Assembly (NCBI GenBank): GCA_017545045.1
Contig: JAFYDA010000062.1
Location: forward strand, 1 to 44,412
Length of the DNA: 44,412 bases
DNA from: Prevotella sp.
Lineage (GTDB): Bacteria; Bacteroidota; Bacteroidia; Bacteroidales; Bacteroidaceae
Direction: 5' to 3'
A program made the position numbers and the translations under genes. The stretch's first letter is position 1. Each line of letters begins with the position of its first letter. Below the pieces are notes generated by a model that worked only from the letters and a program-made list of their open reading frames with translations, did not search any database and was not told where the DNA came from. Shown here in pieces: positions 1 to 8,011 of the stretch.

Positions 1-590
1 TCTCGTTCTACAAGATCAACATGATTGCCAACGCTCCGAACCCCGAGACCGAGGCATCGGACGACATCTGGGTGTTCCTGAAGAGGATGGAGGCAGGCGA
101 CGTGCTGCACGCCAACATGCCTTACGTCTATAGGGCAAAGAGTGCCGTGGATAACTATGAGTTCACCACCAACAACGCTATGCTGAAGGCGAAGACCACC
201 GATGCCCGCATCACCATGATGACGGCTGAGGAGACCTACACGCTCTACGGCACTTACGAGGGCACGACAGCCACAGCCGAAGCCCCGTTCTACTATGTGA
301 ACATCGACGGCGACCTGAGCCTCGGCAACGACGGCACAGTGACCGTGGGCGCCTACCGCTGGATCATGCGCGTGGAGAGCAAGTTCGGCTCGACACCTGC
401 CTACGCCCGCAACGTACACTTCTTCGACGGTGAAGACAGCGAGACAACGGGTATAAGTGAAGAGCGAAGAGTGAAGAGTGAAGAATTTGCTACCGCCGAA
501 GGGTGGTACTCGCTCGACGGCCGCCGCGTGGCACAGCCGAAGAAGGGCGGACTCTACATCGTAAACGGCAAGAAGGTTGTAATAAAGTAA
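1..590 (+). CDS. C-terminal part of a surface/secreted protein with a type-IX-like sorting tail (5' end outside the window)
   Basis: The reading frame is open from the first complete codon (base 3), so the first ATG at base 21 is probably internal and the gene starts upstream of the window. About 195 residues are visible. Most form a beta-rich region without a family I recognise. The end (YSLDGRRVAQPKKGGLYIVN, then GKKVVIK) matches the tail seen on many secreted Prevotella proteins and resembles the type A sorting signal of the type IX secretion system, so I infer export to the cell surface. A low-complexity linker, EERRVKSEE, precedes the tail; it is encoded by a GAAGAGTGAA repeat at about 455-490. 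Two other proteins in this window (2785-5259 and 6884-7903) carry the same kind of tail. The molecular function is unknown. Confidence 0.75.
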   Translation, partial: SFYKINMIANAPNPETEASDDIWVFLKRMEAGDVLHANMPYVYRAKSAVDNYEFTTNNAMLKAKTTDARITMMTAEETYTLYGTYEGTTATAEAPFYYVNIDGDLSLGNDGTVTVGAYRWIMRVESKFGSTPAYARNVHFFDGEDSETTGISEERRVKSEEFATAEGWYSLDGRRVAQPKKGGLYIVNGKKVVIK

Positions 591-605
591 ATGGAGGGCA
601 CAACT

Positions 606-782
606 ATGAAAAAAGTATATTTGAAACCCGCCATTGAAATATTGGAGGAAGAACTGACTCAGATGCTCTGCACCAGCACCGTGATTAACCCGGGCGGGGC
701 CAACAAGCCCGCCGGCGCACGCGAGTCTGGCTGGGACCTCTGGGACGATGCGGATGACAACCAGTCAGCCTGGGACGAGTAA
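606..782 (+). CDS. small Asp/Trp-rich protein, 58 aa, family unknown
   Basis: A 58-codon ORF with its ATG at 606; an in-frame ATG at 591 exists, but MKKVYLKP is the more natural start. The N-terminal half has the pattern Y-x-KP-x-I-E-I-L-E-x-E-L-x-Q-x-L. The middle is Gly/Pro-rich, and the end is acidic with three Trp (GWDLWDD...AWDE). The N-terminal pattern recurs in the small protein at 1032-1235. There is no signal peptide or membrane segment. It lies 15 nt after the surface-protein gene and is closed by a strong hairpin at 806-844, so it is probably co-transcribed with its upstream neighbour. A leader-plus-core layout, as in peptide precursors, is possible, but no modification enzyme is visible here. 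Function unknown. Confidence 0.6.
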   Translation: MKKVYLKPAIEILEEELTQMLCTSTVINPGGANKPAGARESGWDLWDDADDNQSAWDE

Positions 783-805
783 CTGCAGCCCTCACAGAAC
801 CAGTC

Positions 806-855
806 ATCGGGGGCCATGCGCCAAGAGTGCGCATGGCCCCCGATTTCTGTTTTCT
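806..855 (+). terminator. strong intrinsic terminator after the first small protein
   Basis: Perfect 16-bp inverted repeat with arms ATCGGGGGCCATGCGC (806-821) and its complement (829-844), a 7-nt loop, then a T-rich run (TTCTGTTTTCT, 845-855). It lies 24 nt after the stop at 782. Confidence 0.85.
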
Positions 856-1031
856 CTGAACGCCGTGAATATAGAGGCACCTCCAGAGGCGACTACTTTC
901 CATTGTCGTTACATTGGCTTCGCATGGGCAATGTTCACAAATTATGGCTGCGCAGCCAATTCTTTGCAAGCCGCTCGGCGACGATAGGAGACGCTTGCCA
1001 GAGCAAGAAGTAAAGCAAGGAGGACACCGAT

Positions 1032-1235
1032 ATGACAAAGAAAGTAATTGATTTTAATCGCTTGCCTAAGCAAGAATATCAGAAGCCCGTGATGGAGGTC
1101 ATAGAGGCTGACATTGAGCAACAGATTCTGGCCGGGTCTGTTACGAGCTTGACGACCTCTGGTCTTGACGATGACTTGGCTCTTCCCGACAACGAAGAGC
1201 CTAAAAGTGGCGATGTTTGGGAAGAAGCTTGGTAA
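1032..1235 (+). CDS. small acidic protein, 67 aa, related to the protein at 606-782
   Basis: A 67-codon ORF preceded by a purine-rich AAGGAGGACACC that looks like a good ribosome binding site, unusual for this phylum. Residues about 15-35 read EYQKPVMEVIEADIEQQILAGS, the same layout as in the 606-782 protein (Y-x-KP-x-[IM]-E-[IV]-[LI]-E...Q-x-L). After AGS the sequence becomes acidic and ends in a Trp-containing tail (GDVWEEAW). Closed by its own hairpin at 1261-1298. Short proteins with a KPxxEVxE...QILAGS start are common in Prevotella-like genomes, in my recollection, but have no assigned role. No enzyme or transporter gene lies nearby to suggest one. Confidence 0.6.
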   Translation: MTKKVIDFNRLPKQEYQKPVMEVIEADIEQQILAGSVTSLTTSGLDDDLALPDNEEPKSGDVWEEAW

Positions 1236-1260
1236 CTATTTGTACCATTAGCAACCATCA

Positions 1261-1308
1261 TTCGGGGACGAAGCACTTTCGTATGCTTCGTCCCCGAATT
1301 TATTTAAA
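1261..1308 (+). terminator. intrinsic terminator after the second small protein
   Basis: Perfect 15-bp inverted repeat with arms TTCGGGGACGAAGCA (1261-1275) and complement (1284-1298), an 8-nt loop, then an AT-rich TTTATTTAAA stretch. It follows the stop at 1235. Confidence 0.8.
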
Positions 1309-1434
1309 TCAAATCCAGTATATCCCTAAAGAAAGCCTCGACAGTCCGTTGCATTAATGGCTCGTCATCTTTGTTGTTCATAGAATCTATGGTTTCACTT
1401 TTCTACCGTTTAACACGTAATTTATTGATATAAA

Positions 1435-1641
1435 ATGAAATACAAATACAATGGCTGTACCGATCTGAGCACTGTCACCATCTATGCCCCCGAGCTGAGC
1501 GAATACGGCTACGGTGACGAAGCGTTCTACAACAATGCCGACGGTCGCAAGATATACGTGTTTAAAAGAAAGCATCAACCTGAAGGACAATGACGACAAC
1601 AGCAGCCTCATCGCGGCGGCAAAAAGGTCGTCATACCCTAA
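1435..1641 (+). pseudogene. remnant of a BspA-type leucine-rich-repeat surface protein
   Basis: The frame from the ATG at 1435 to the TGA at 1591 reads MKYKYNGCTDLSTVTIYAPE and then EAFYNNADGRKIYVF. That is the typical end of a BspA-type LRR_5 repeat block (GCTxLxxVTIYAPxL...AFxNNAxGRKIYVFS). After IYVF the sequence decays. A neighbouring frame gives INLKDNDDNSS, which resembles the next segment of such proteins, and the original frame ends GGKKVVIP-stop at 1641, like a sorting tail. The pieces are too short and interrupted for a working gene, so this looks like a deletion remnant. It ends 6 nt from the stop of the converging gene at 1648. Confidence 0.55.
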
Positions 1642-1647
1642 AATACA

Positions 1648-2646
1648 TCATAATCTGATTCCGACAAAGGCCCTTGCTCTCCATTTGTTCTGGTTGACAA
1701 CGACGGCATCGTCGTCGAAGACGGAATTGTTCATGGTGAGTGTGGTGCCAATGAAGAGGCGAGGCGAAAATTGATGAACGATGGCGAGGCGCTCGTTGAA
1801 GATCATGTTGAAGCGCATGTGACCGGCATTCCGACGCTCATCGTTGATGGTGAGGTTGTTGCGATTGTAGACAACGATGGTGGGGAGCATCGTGAAGTGA
1901 AGAAGCCACTTCTTGCCTGGCACCCAGTTATAGGCGTAGCCTCCGCCAATACCTACATGTCCTATATAAATGCGGGTATCGGGTGCAAGGGTATTTCTGT
2001 CCTTCAGGGCATCGGTGGTCTCAATGCTACCACCCTGATAGCTGAGGCCTGCGAGCCATGAGCCTGCGGAGCGGCGCTGGAGATAACTCTGGGTGAAAGC
2101 GGCGGGATAGGAGAAACGGCGGTGGTTGAAGACGTAGTAGGCGGCAAGGTTGAGCATTTTCATCGATACATCGCCCGACTCTAAGTATTTCGCTTCGTCG
2201 TTGCGCCGCATGTCGCCGGCAAGCGAGTTGGAACGCTGGTAGGCTGCATCGAGGCTCAGCCGACTGCTGTGGTACTCCAGATTGAATTCGTAGTCCTTGT
2301 AGGCTCCACTCAGCTTGGCGGGATTGAGGGCGAGAGATAGGGATATTCCACGGTAAGAAGCTGAGAGGCTGACGGTGGTTTTGTGACTGGTGCTCAGGCC
2401 AGCCTTCCAGTGGTTGTCATTGATGGTGCCCTTGGCGTTGAAGTCGTTGCCCGTCTGGTTAAACCTCACCTTCAGGGTCAGCCGCCCTTCCGGACGGGTG
2501 ACGTAGTTAGTGTCGTAGGATGTGCGGTAGTAACGGGCTGCGAGCACGCTGTCCATACGGTTTCTCCACTGTTCTTGCCTCTGAGCCTCGACTTCCATAA
2601 GGAAAGCCAAGGTTAGGGCTGTCAACACAAGCAGTCGCTTTCTCAT
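1648..2646 (-). CDS. DUF4421-like outer-membrane beta-barrel protein
   Basis: 332 aa with a cleavable signal peptide (MRKRLLVLTALTLAFLMEVEAQ). After a short N-terminal part (RMDSVLAARYYRTSYDTNYV) the chain alternates between hydrophobic and polar residues in many beta strands, and it ends in a strand with a hydrophobic C-terminus (WRARAFVGIRL), as expected of an outer-membrane barrel. The D-T-N-Y-V-x-RP motif and overall length fit the DUF4421 family of Bacteroidota; its function is unknown. It is the last gene of the likely four-gene minus-strand operon and is separated from the DUF4859 gene by a 138-nt repeat-rich gap. Start chosen for the signal peptide. Confidence 0.65.
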   Translation of the reverse strand: MRKRLLVLTALTLAFLMEVEAQRQEQWRNRMDSVLAARYYRTSYDTNYVTRPEGRLTLKVRFNQTGNDFNAKGTINDNHWKAGLSTSHKTTVSLSASYRGISLSLALNPAKLSGAYKDYEFNLEYHSSRLSLDAAYQRSNSLAGDMRRNDEAKYLESGDVSMKMLNLAAYYVFNHRRFSYPAAFTQSYLQRRSAGSWLAGLSYQGGSIETTDALKDRNTLAPDTRIYIGHVGIGGGYAYNWVPGKKWLLHFTMLPTIVVYNRNNLTINDERRNAGHMRFNMIFNERLAIVHQFSPRLFIGTTLTMNNSVFDDDAVVVNQNKWRARAFVGIRL

Positions 2647-2663
2647 GTTTTATTCTTAATAAT

Positions 2664-2770
2664 TGCAGCGGACTTCCACGGACAATCAGCACTCGTCCGC
2701 GTCAATCCGCTGCTTATTTCAGTCTGTTCGCATCTGTCCGCTACTTATTTCGGACAGGCTGCATCAGTCC
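2664..2770. repeat. intergenic TCCGC-rich direct and inverted repeat
   Basis: The gap between two minus-strand genes holds at least five copies of GTCCGC/GCGGAC or close variants. The word TCCGCTGCTTATTTC at 2706 recurs as TCCGCTACTTATTTC at 2737, a 31-nt period. Copies occur in both orientations (for example GCGGAC at 2668, CGGAC at 2751), so small hairpins can form. No ORF. Confidence 0.6.
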
Positions 2771-2784
2771 TCTTTTTAAAAATT

Positions 2785-5259
2785 TTATTTTATCATGATC
2801 TTCTTGCCGTCCATGATGTACAAGCCACGTGCAGGATGCTTCACTTCACGTCCGCTCAGATCGTAAATCCGGCCAGTCTGCTTGCCATTGGCAACTGTTG
2901 TGATGCCTGCAGCATAAGCAGAGGGAGCCAGAACCGTAGCATTGAATTCATATGTCTTGTCGCCTACCTGGAAGCAGAAGAAGACAAAGGCTGTGAAGTC
3001 TTCCTTCACTTCAGTGTTGCAGAAGACAATCAGCTTGCAAGTTCCGTCCTCTTTCTTCTCGACCATGATGCTGATAGGACCGCTGACATCATAGTAGCCG
3101 TTGAGACTGAAGTTCAGACCGTTCCAGCAGTCCATGCCTTCGCCGTACATGCCGCTGTCCATCATACCGTGCATGTACTTGCTCTCTTCGTTCATCAGTT
3201 CGTCAAGAGTGATGCCCAGTGCATCAGCCACTTTATTCATGTCAATATCGATTTCAACCTCCTTATCAGAAGCAGCAGGCAGCAGGATTTCCTCGGAGCC
3301 TACGATGTCAGCCTCAACAATCTCGTTGACAAAGGCAAGGGTGAACTTCAGCGTTATCATCTTGCCGCTTTCGGGATTCACGAGATAAAGTGTAGAGGTG
3401 AACACGTCGCCGGCGTTGTTACGGCCAGGATACTGGAAGAACTGGAAGGTTCCGTCGGCTCCGTAGCAGATGCCTACAACAGTCTCTGTATCGTCCCAAA
3501 CACTCACCTTACCAGCCTTGTTGAGCCAGAAACCGGGCTTCGGGTCGCAGCTGTAAGCGTCAGAGTATTGGCTTTCGGGCTTCTCAGGATCCACCTCAAT
3601 GGCATCGCCGTAAAGTTTCGGCTCATCCGTGCCAATATACTCCTTGAGCAGGGCCAGATCCATGGTGATTCTGTCATCAATAGGATAAGCGTCGGCAGAA
3701 GGAATGACCTGGATGGTCGGCAGGGTGAGCGTACGTACGCTGTTGAATGCAAAGTCGTCTGACGGTCCCACCTTTTCTATCGCCTTCAGCGTGATGGCCA
3801 GGGTGAAGTATTTTTCGCCTTCCGGACCGTTGAAGAAATACAGGTAAGAGGTGTGCTCGTCGCCTACGGCAAAAGCGTTAGGATACTGACCGACGTTGAA
3901 GCTGGTCAGGTCGAGTTTCGTACCATCGGGAGCATTGGTGGGTTCAATGAACATGACAGCACTTTCTCCCCATGAGCAGACGCGGCCTTCACCGTCGAAC
4001 CAGAAACCGCCATTGTTGGCCGTAGAGCTACCCCAACTGTCGCTGCTGTCGAGAGCTTTCATGGTCAGTCCGTCCACCTCACATCCCAGAGCCGTTGCAA
4101 TAGCCTCAAGGTCGGGCTTCACCACCTTCGGCGTGTAGTCGGTCGTCGGCTCCTGCTCTATGACGATGGCCTCACGCTTCACTTCGGTCAGTCCTTCCAG
4201 CCCAGTGCCCTGCTCCTTGACAAGCACATTGAAGTTGAGGCGGATGCGATAAGCCTTGTCACCATATATAATATAGAAGTTGACGAAGAGCTTCTCGTCG
4301 CCCTGACACTTGCCGGGATACTGCCCGACGTTGAAGGTCAGCGTGTCGTTCTCGGCATTGAAGGCAAACTGTTCGGCATAGAAGTAGTCGCCACCGCCAT
4401 AAGCGGCTGCTGCGCACTCACCCGTAGCCTGACCGTCGACGCGAATGTCGGTAATCCAGAAACCGGGAGCACCAGCCGTACTCTCATTGGAAACAGAATC
4501 CTTCTTTCCCACTGTCTCAACGTCAAACACTGGGCAATACAGCAGTTCGCCCAGATAGTTCTGAAGAACAGTGCCGCTGGGAATGCCCAACTTTTCAATG
4601 ATATCGTCCAGCTTCAGGGCAACGCCATCGGCATCATAGCTGGTACGCGGATACTGTTCAACCGTCACTTCTTTCTCGCCCACGATGTTAAGTTCGGCCT
4701 CTTTCAGCGTCTTGATCTCAGGCAGCTCCACTTTCTCGGTACCTGTCACGGTGAAGTCGATGGCAAACGTGGCAGTCTTCTCGCCATACTTCAGGGCGAA
4801 GTTCAGCGTCTGGTTGTAGACACCATACTTCAGGGCATCGGGCATCAAGCCGATGTTGATAGAGAAAGTGCTCTCCTCGCTGCTCCATACGGGGTTGCAG
4901 TAGTAAGCACCGTCAGGATAGCTGATGATTTCACCGTTCTCGGCAATCCAGAATCCCTTCTCGCCGCCCGTAGTATAGCCGTCCGACCATGTATCGGGGG
5001 CCGATGGGGCTGCATAGAAGAACATGTTGGGGTCGGTGCTGCCTTCTGCCATCCAGGAGTCGAGAGCGCCAAGAAGGGTGGCGGCGTCAGTGCCAAGTGC
5101 CTCGGCTATTTCGGCCATGTTAAACACTGCGGCTTCCGGTGCCCAGTCGTTACGTGGAACTTGGTTCACCGTACCCTTGAACTGAGCCTGAGCCTGTATG
5201 CCTGCGAAGAGACATACCACTGCTACGAGCAGTTTTTTCATACAATTAGTAGTTTTCAT
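2785..5259 (-). CDS. secreted protein with tandem DUF4859-like modules and a sorting tail
   Basis: 824 aa. The signal peptide starts at Met1 or Met7 (MKKLLVAVVCLFAGIQAQAQ). The rest is built of about five modules of 135-160 residues. Each has an acidic helix-like segment naming an 'xxALGxD' site, then a GFW motif (around residues 102, 266, 416 and 574; weaker in the last module), then a beta hairpin with F-x-x-GQYP and a closing K/Y-rich strand. This matches the DUF4859 family of Bacteroidota surface proteins, whose role is not established. The C-terminus (YDLSGREVKHPARGLYIMD, then GKKIMIK) is a type-IX-like sorting tail. It sits third in a four-gene run with the DUF6055 and sorting-tail genes upstream. 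Repeated modules suggest adhesion or glycan binding; that is inference. Confidence 0.65.
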   Translation of the reverse strand: MKTTNCMKKLLVAVVCLFAGIQAQAQFKGTVNQVPRNDWAPEAAVFNMAEIAEALGTDAATLLGALDSWMAEGSTDPNMFFYAAPSAPDTWSDGYTTGGEKGFWIAENGEIISYPDGAYYCNPVWSSEESTFSINIGLMPDALKYGVYNQTLNFALKYGEKTATFAIDFTVTGTEKVELPEIKTLKEAELNIVGEKEVTVEQYPRTSYDADGVALKLDDIIEKLGIPSGTVLQNYLGELLYCPVFDVETVGKKDSVSNESTAGAPGFWITDIRVDGQATGECAAAAYGGGDYFYAEQFAFNAENDTLTFNVGQYPGKCQGDEKLFVNFYIIYGDKAYRIRLNFNVLVKEQGTGLEGLTEVKREAIVIEQEPTTDYTPKVVKPDLEAIATALGCEVDGLTMKALDSSDSWGSSTANNGGFWFDGEGRVCSWGESAVMFIEPTNAPDGTKLDLTSFNVGQYPNAFAVGDEHTSYLYFFNGPEGEKYFTLAITLKAIEKVGPSDDFAFNSVRTLTLPTIQVIPSADAYPIDDRITMDLALLKEYIGTDEPKLYGDAIEVDPEKPESQYSDAYSCDPKPGFWLNKAGKVSVWDDTETVVGICYGADGTFQFFQYPGRNNAGDVFTSTLYLVNPESGKMITLKFTLAFVNEIVEADIVGSEEILLPAASDKEVEIDIDMNKVADALGITLDELMNEESKYMHGMMDSGMYGEGMDCWNGLNFSLNGYYDVSGPISIMVEKKEDGTCKLIVFCNTEVKEDFTAFVFFCFQVGDKTYEFNATVLAPSAYAAGITTVANGKQTGRIYDLSGREVKHPARGLYIMDGKKIMIK

Positions 5260-5305
5260 ACCATAAAATTTAAATTAGTTAGATTATAAATATTGTGAAT
5301 TGTTG

Positions 5306-6871
5306 TCATTGCGGTTTTGTTTCCTCAAACTGTACACGGTAAGGCCACTGTTCGTCGTTCACCGACCAGTCGCTGCTGGCTTTGCCGCTGGTCCAGGGAT
5401 GCGACCAATGCTGCGTAGGAGCACCCATCACGACAAAGAACAGGTTGGTACACTTCTCGGGAACAGTCAGCTCGGCAGTGCCCTCCTTGTCGGCGTTCAC
5501 CGCGCCGTAGGTACGTGTACCGTCGCTGCTCATGGCCACGAAGGCATATCGCCATCCTGCACGGTTCTTATTGACATATCTGTAGCCGGCAGCATCGGTG
5601 AGTCCCGTAAAATGGGCTTTCACTACGGTGCCAGCCGCCGGACGCTGTAGCTTGGTGATGTGATAGCCGTAGTTCTGGATACAGGTGGCGGGCTGCGTGG
5701 TATAGATGCGTTGCGAGGCATTCTCGGCCTTGAGGAAGTTCTTGTGCTGGCCGATGCGGTGCTTGGCACGATCGCGTACACCGTCTATGTCCCACGTGGC
5801 CATGCGCATATATCCCTCCATCAGTTCATTGTTGAACTGCTCCTGATCCAGCTTGTTCATGCGCTTGTAGGTCTGTATGGGATCCTCATTGGGTTTCGTC
5901 TCACGCCACATGCGTCCAATGAAATCGCGCCCATACTTCATCGTCCACCAGTCGTGTATGTAGCAGCAGGCGTAGCGCCAGTCGTCATGCAGCAGGTTCA
6001 GGTAGTGCTTATCCAAATGTTGCTCGAAGTATTCGCCGTCAGTGAACTGGCGGTCTGGGAATATTTGGTAGGCTTGCCAGTCGGCACAGCTTTCCCACCA
6101 GCTGTTGTCGTTGCCGCCTCCCCATCCCCATCGCCATCCGCGGTCGAGGTGGTTGGCACCATCGGTTCCCAAGTCGGCCGACACAAGGAACTGGAAGGTA
6201 TGCCCTACTTCATGAGCTACGGTATGGCCGCCGCGGGCAACGGCTGCCCAAGGGTTGAAGTGGCCTATGCCCGTCATGCTCCACGTGCCGTTAGCCTCCT
6301 GGCCACTCGTTCCCGATGCATCGGCGCGCCAGTCTTTCTGGTAGGGAATGTAGAGCTGTATCTTGTACTTGTCAGTCGTCGACTTGCCTGGCACGACGAA
6401 GCCCAACTCGCCGACATACACGTTCCAGCACTTCTCGGCAATGTCGAGCACGGTCTTCGCATTGGCTACATTGCCATCGCCGGGATATTGTATTTTAGCA
6501 GAATTGGAGCCGTAGCGTACGTCCCAGAACACCACGAAATGTTCGCTCTCCATGGAGTGAGCAAAGTTATAGCCCTCCTTGGCGTTCTGGTTTTCATAGT
6601 TCGTGCCGCTGTACGTATCGGGCTTCAGCAAGTAGCGTCCGGGATTAGCAAAGACAACCGTCGACTTGTCGGCCACCAAGGCTTGAGTCTTTGACTTCCC
6701 GTCGAGCATGAATATCTTCAGCTGCCCCGCCTTCAACTCTATAGAGTCGGCATTGGCAATGTTCAGTTCAACGTTACGCTGGAATCGGTTGTCATAGCGA
6801 ACCCAGAGTGAATCTTGTGCCTGCACGGCGGTAGCAAGGAGCAGGACGGATGAAAGGATTGTTTTCTTCAT
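5306..6871 (-). CDS. secreted zincin-like protein, DUF6055 type
   Basis: 521 aa with signal peptide MKKTILSSVLLLATAVQAQ. An N-terminal beta region is followed by a region with HFVVFWDVRYG (about 111-121). The HEVGH motif at 220-224 is a zinc-metallopeptidase HExxH signature, and WWESCADW places Glu260 as a plausible third zinc ligand 36 residues later, the gluzincin arrangement. The C-terminal third is beta-rich and lacks the sorting tail of its neighbours. The family resembles DUF6055, which is annotated without function; peptidase activity is inferred from the motif. It starts 12 nt after the stop of the 6884-7903 gene, so the two are very probably co-transcribed. Confidence 0.65.
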   Translation of the reverse strand: MKKTILSSVLLLATAVQAQDSLWVRYDNRFQRNVELNIANADSIELKAGQLKIFMLDGKSKTQALVADKSTVVFANPGRYLLKPDTYSGTNYENQNAKEGYNFAHSMESEHFVVFWDVRYGSNSAKIQYPGDGNVANAKTVLDIAEKCWNVYVGELGFVVPGKSTTDKYKIQLYIPYQKDWRADASGTSGQEANGTWSMTGIGHFNPWAAVARGGHTVAHEVGHTFQFLVSADLGTDGANHLDRGWRWGWGGGNDNSWWESCADWQAYQIFPDRQFTDGEYFEQHLDKHYLNLLHDDWRYACCYIHDWWTMKYGRDFIGRMWRETKPNEDPIQTYKRMNKLDQEQFNNELMEGYMRMATWDIDGVRDRAKHRIGQHKNFLKAENASQRIYTTQPATCIQNYGYHITKLQRPAAGTVVKAHFTGLTDAAGYRYVNKNRAGWRYAFVAMSSDGTRTYGAVNADKEGTAELTVPEKCTNLFFVVMGAPTQHWSHPWTSGKASSDWSVNDEQWPYRVQFEETKPQ

Positions 6872-6883
6872 GACAGTCTGTTT

Positions 6884-7903
6884 TTATCTCATCATGACTT
6901 TCTTGCCGTCAACGATATAGAGGCCTTTTTTCAGTGTTGACGCATTCACGCGGCGTCCCTGAAGGTCATAAACGCCGGTTTTGCTTTCTTTCGGGACAGA
7001 GAGGACTGCAATGGCGGTAACGTCGCTGATGTCCTCGTCCACGCCGTTGATATAGAAGCGGAGGTGATCGTGGCTCTCCTGACTGGCATCTTCAATATAG
7101 CTGCGGAAGGCTTTCTGAGACATCGTGGCAGTCAGCTGGTAGAAACGGCCCTCGTCGCTCAACACATAGCGGGGGTTACTGCCCAAGGCCACGTCGCGTG
7201 AGCCGTAGGAACCGCGAAGCCTCACCGTCGTGCTCTTGTCATCCGAACGCATGGACTGGAGTTTGGGCGTCTGTCCACTCTCCAATGTCACGCCAGCAAT
7301 AGCGTAGACAGGCCCCGTCACCTTGGTCTTTCCGTAATTGACGGAGGTTTGGCTGCCTGCGGCAATGTCGGGTTCCCGCGATGGCCTAATGAGGTAATGC
7401 TGGTTAGCCTCCATCACAATGTCATTGGTTTTCAAATCAAGGGTCTGGAACTCTACCGTAGGATTATCGCCGTCAGTAACGTTCTGCAAGGCGGCCACCT
7501 GCGTGTCTTCGCCGAAGGCATCAAGCAGCTGACTGCCTGTCAGGGAGAAGGGTACACAGATGCTGTTCCACTGCCCCACGTTCATGGAGCGACGAAAGGC
7601 CAGCAGGCCATAATTAATAGTGTACTTGTTATTGAACGCCGAACTGTCTTCATCAATGGCATAGCGCGTCAACGACTGCAGGCGCAGCGATGCGTTGGCG
7701 TCCAATGGAGTGTCATTCAGCATCAGTTGTCCGTCTTTACGATAGATTTTCAGACTCTCACCGGTTTTCAGCAGATGATGGCTGACCTCCTGACCATTGT
7801 TGACCACCAGCTGCCGTGCATTCTGGAGGGTTGTAATACGGTTAGTCTGCGAGAATGCCATCAAAGGCAGGGTCATCATCGCAAGTTGTAGTAGTTTTTT
7901 CAT
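6884..7903 (-). CDS. secreted protein with sorting tail, unknown function
   Basis: 339 aa. Signal peptide MKKLLQLAMMTLPLMAFSQ, then a region with LKTGESLKIYRKDGQLMLND, and a middle beta-sandwich segment containing WNSICVPFSLTGSQLLDAFG. That segment is the 'WNTLCLPF' module often found just before the tail in Prevotella surface proteins. The end is YDLQGRRVNASTLKKGLYIV and DGKKVMMR, a type-IX-like sorting tail. It is the first gene behind a good promoter at 7924-7954 and probably leads the operon that continues to 1648. No catalytic motif seen. Confidence 0.65.
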   Translation of the reverse strand: MKKLLQLAMMTLPLMAFSQTNRITTLQNARQLVVNNGQEVSHHLLKTGESLKIYRKDGQLMLNDTPLDANASLRLQSLTRYAIDEDSSAFNNKYTINYGLLAFRRSMNVGQWNSICVPFSLTGSQLLDAFGEDTQVAALQNVTDGDNPTVEFQTLDLKTNDIVMEANQHYLIRPSREPDIAAGSQTSVNYGKTKVTGPVYAIAGVTLESGQTPKLQSMRSDDKSTTVRLRGSYGSRDVALGSNPRYVLSDEGRFYQLTATMSQKAFRSYIEDASQESHDHLRFYINGVDEDISDVTAIAVLSVPKESKTGVYDLQGRRVNASTLKKGLYIVDGKKVMMR

Positions 7904-7923
7904 GTTTTATGGATATTTGAGCG

Positions 7924-7954
7924 CAAAGATACACAAAAAGACTGGAAAAACAAA
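7924..7954 (-). promoter_or_regulatory. Bacteroidota-type promoter for the 7903-1648 gene cluster
   Basis: On the minus strand TTTG (7954-7951), 19 nt, TATCTTTG (7931-7924), matching the primary sigma consensus of this phylum (TTTG-N19-TAnnTTTG). About 20 nt separate it from the ATG at 7903. A divergent -7 element TAACTTTG at 7974-7981 faces prmC. Confidence 0.8.
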
Positions 7955-8011
7955 GAATTTGAAAAGAAATGTGTAACTTTGCGCTGAAAATAAGAACAAA
8001 ATAGAGGCAGG

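Noticed and set aside
748-1013. Two overlapping plus-strand ORFs between the small proteins
   Set aside because: They overlap each other and the first small protein and terminator, show no family signs and contain the perfect terminator hairpin.
1304-1381. A 25-codon minus-strand ORF beginning MNNKDDEPLM
   Set aside because: Too short, without promoter, ribosome site or recognisable features, next to a decayed gene.
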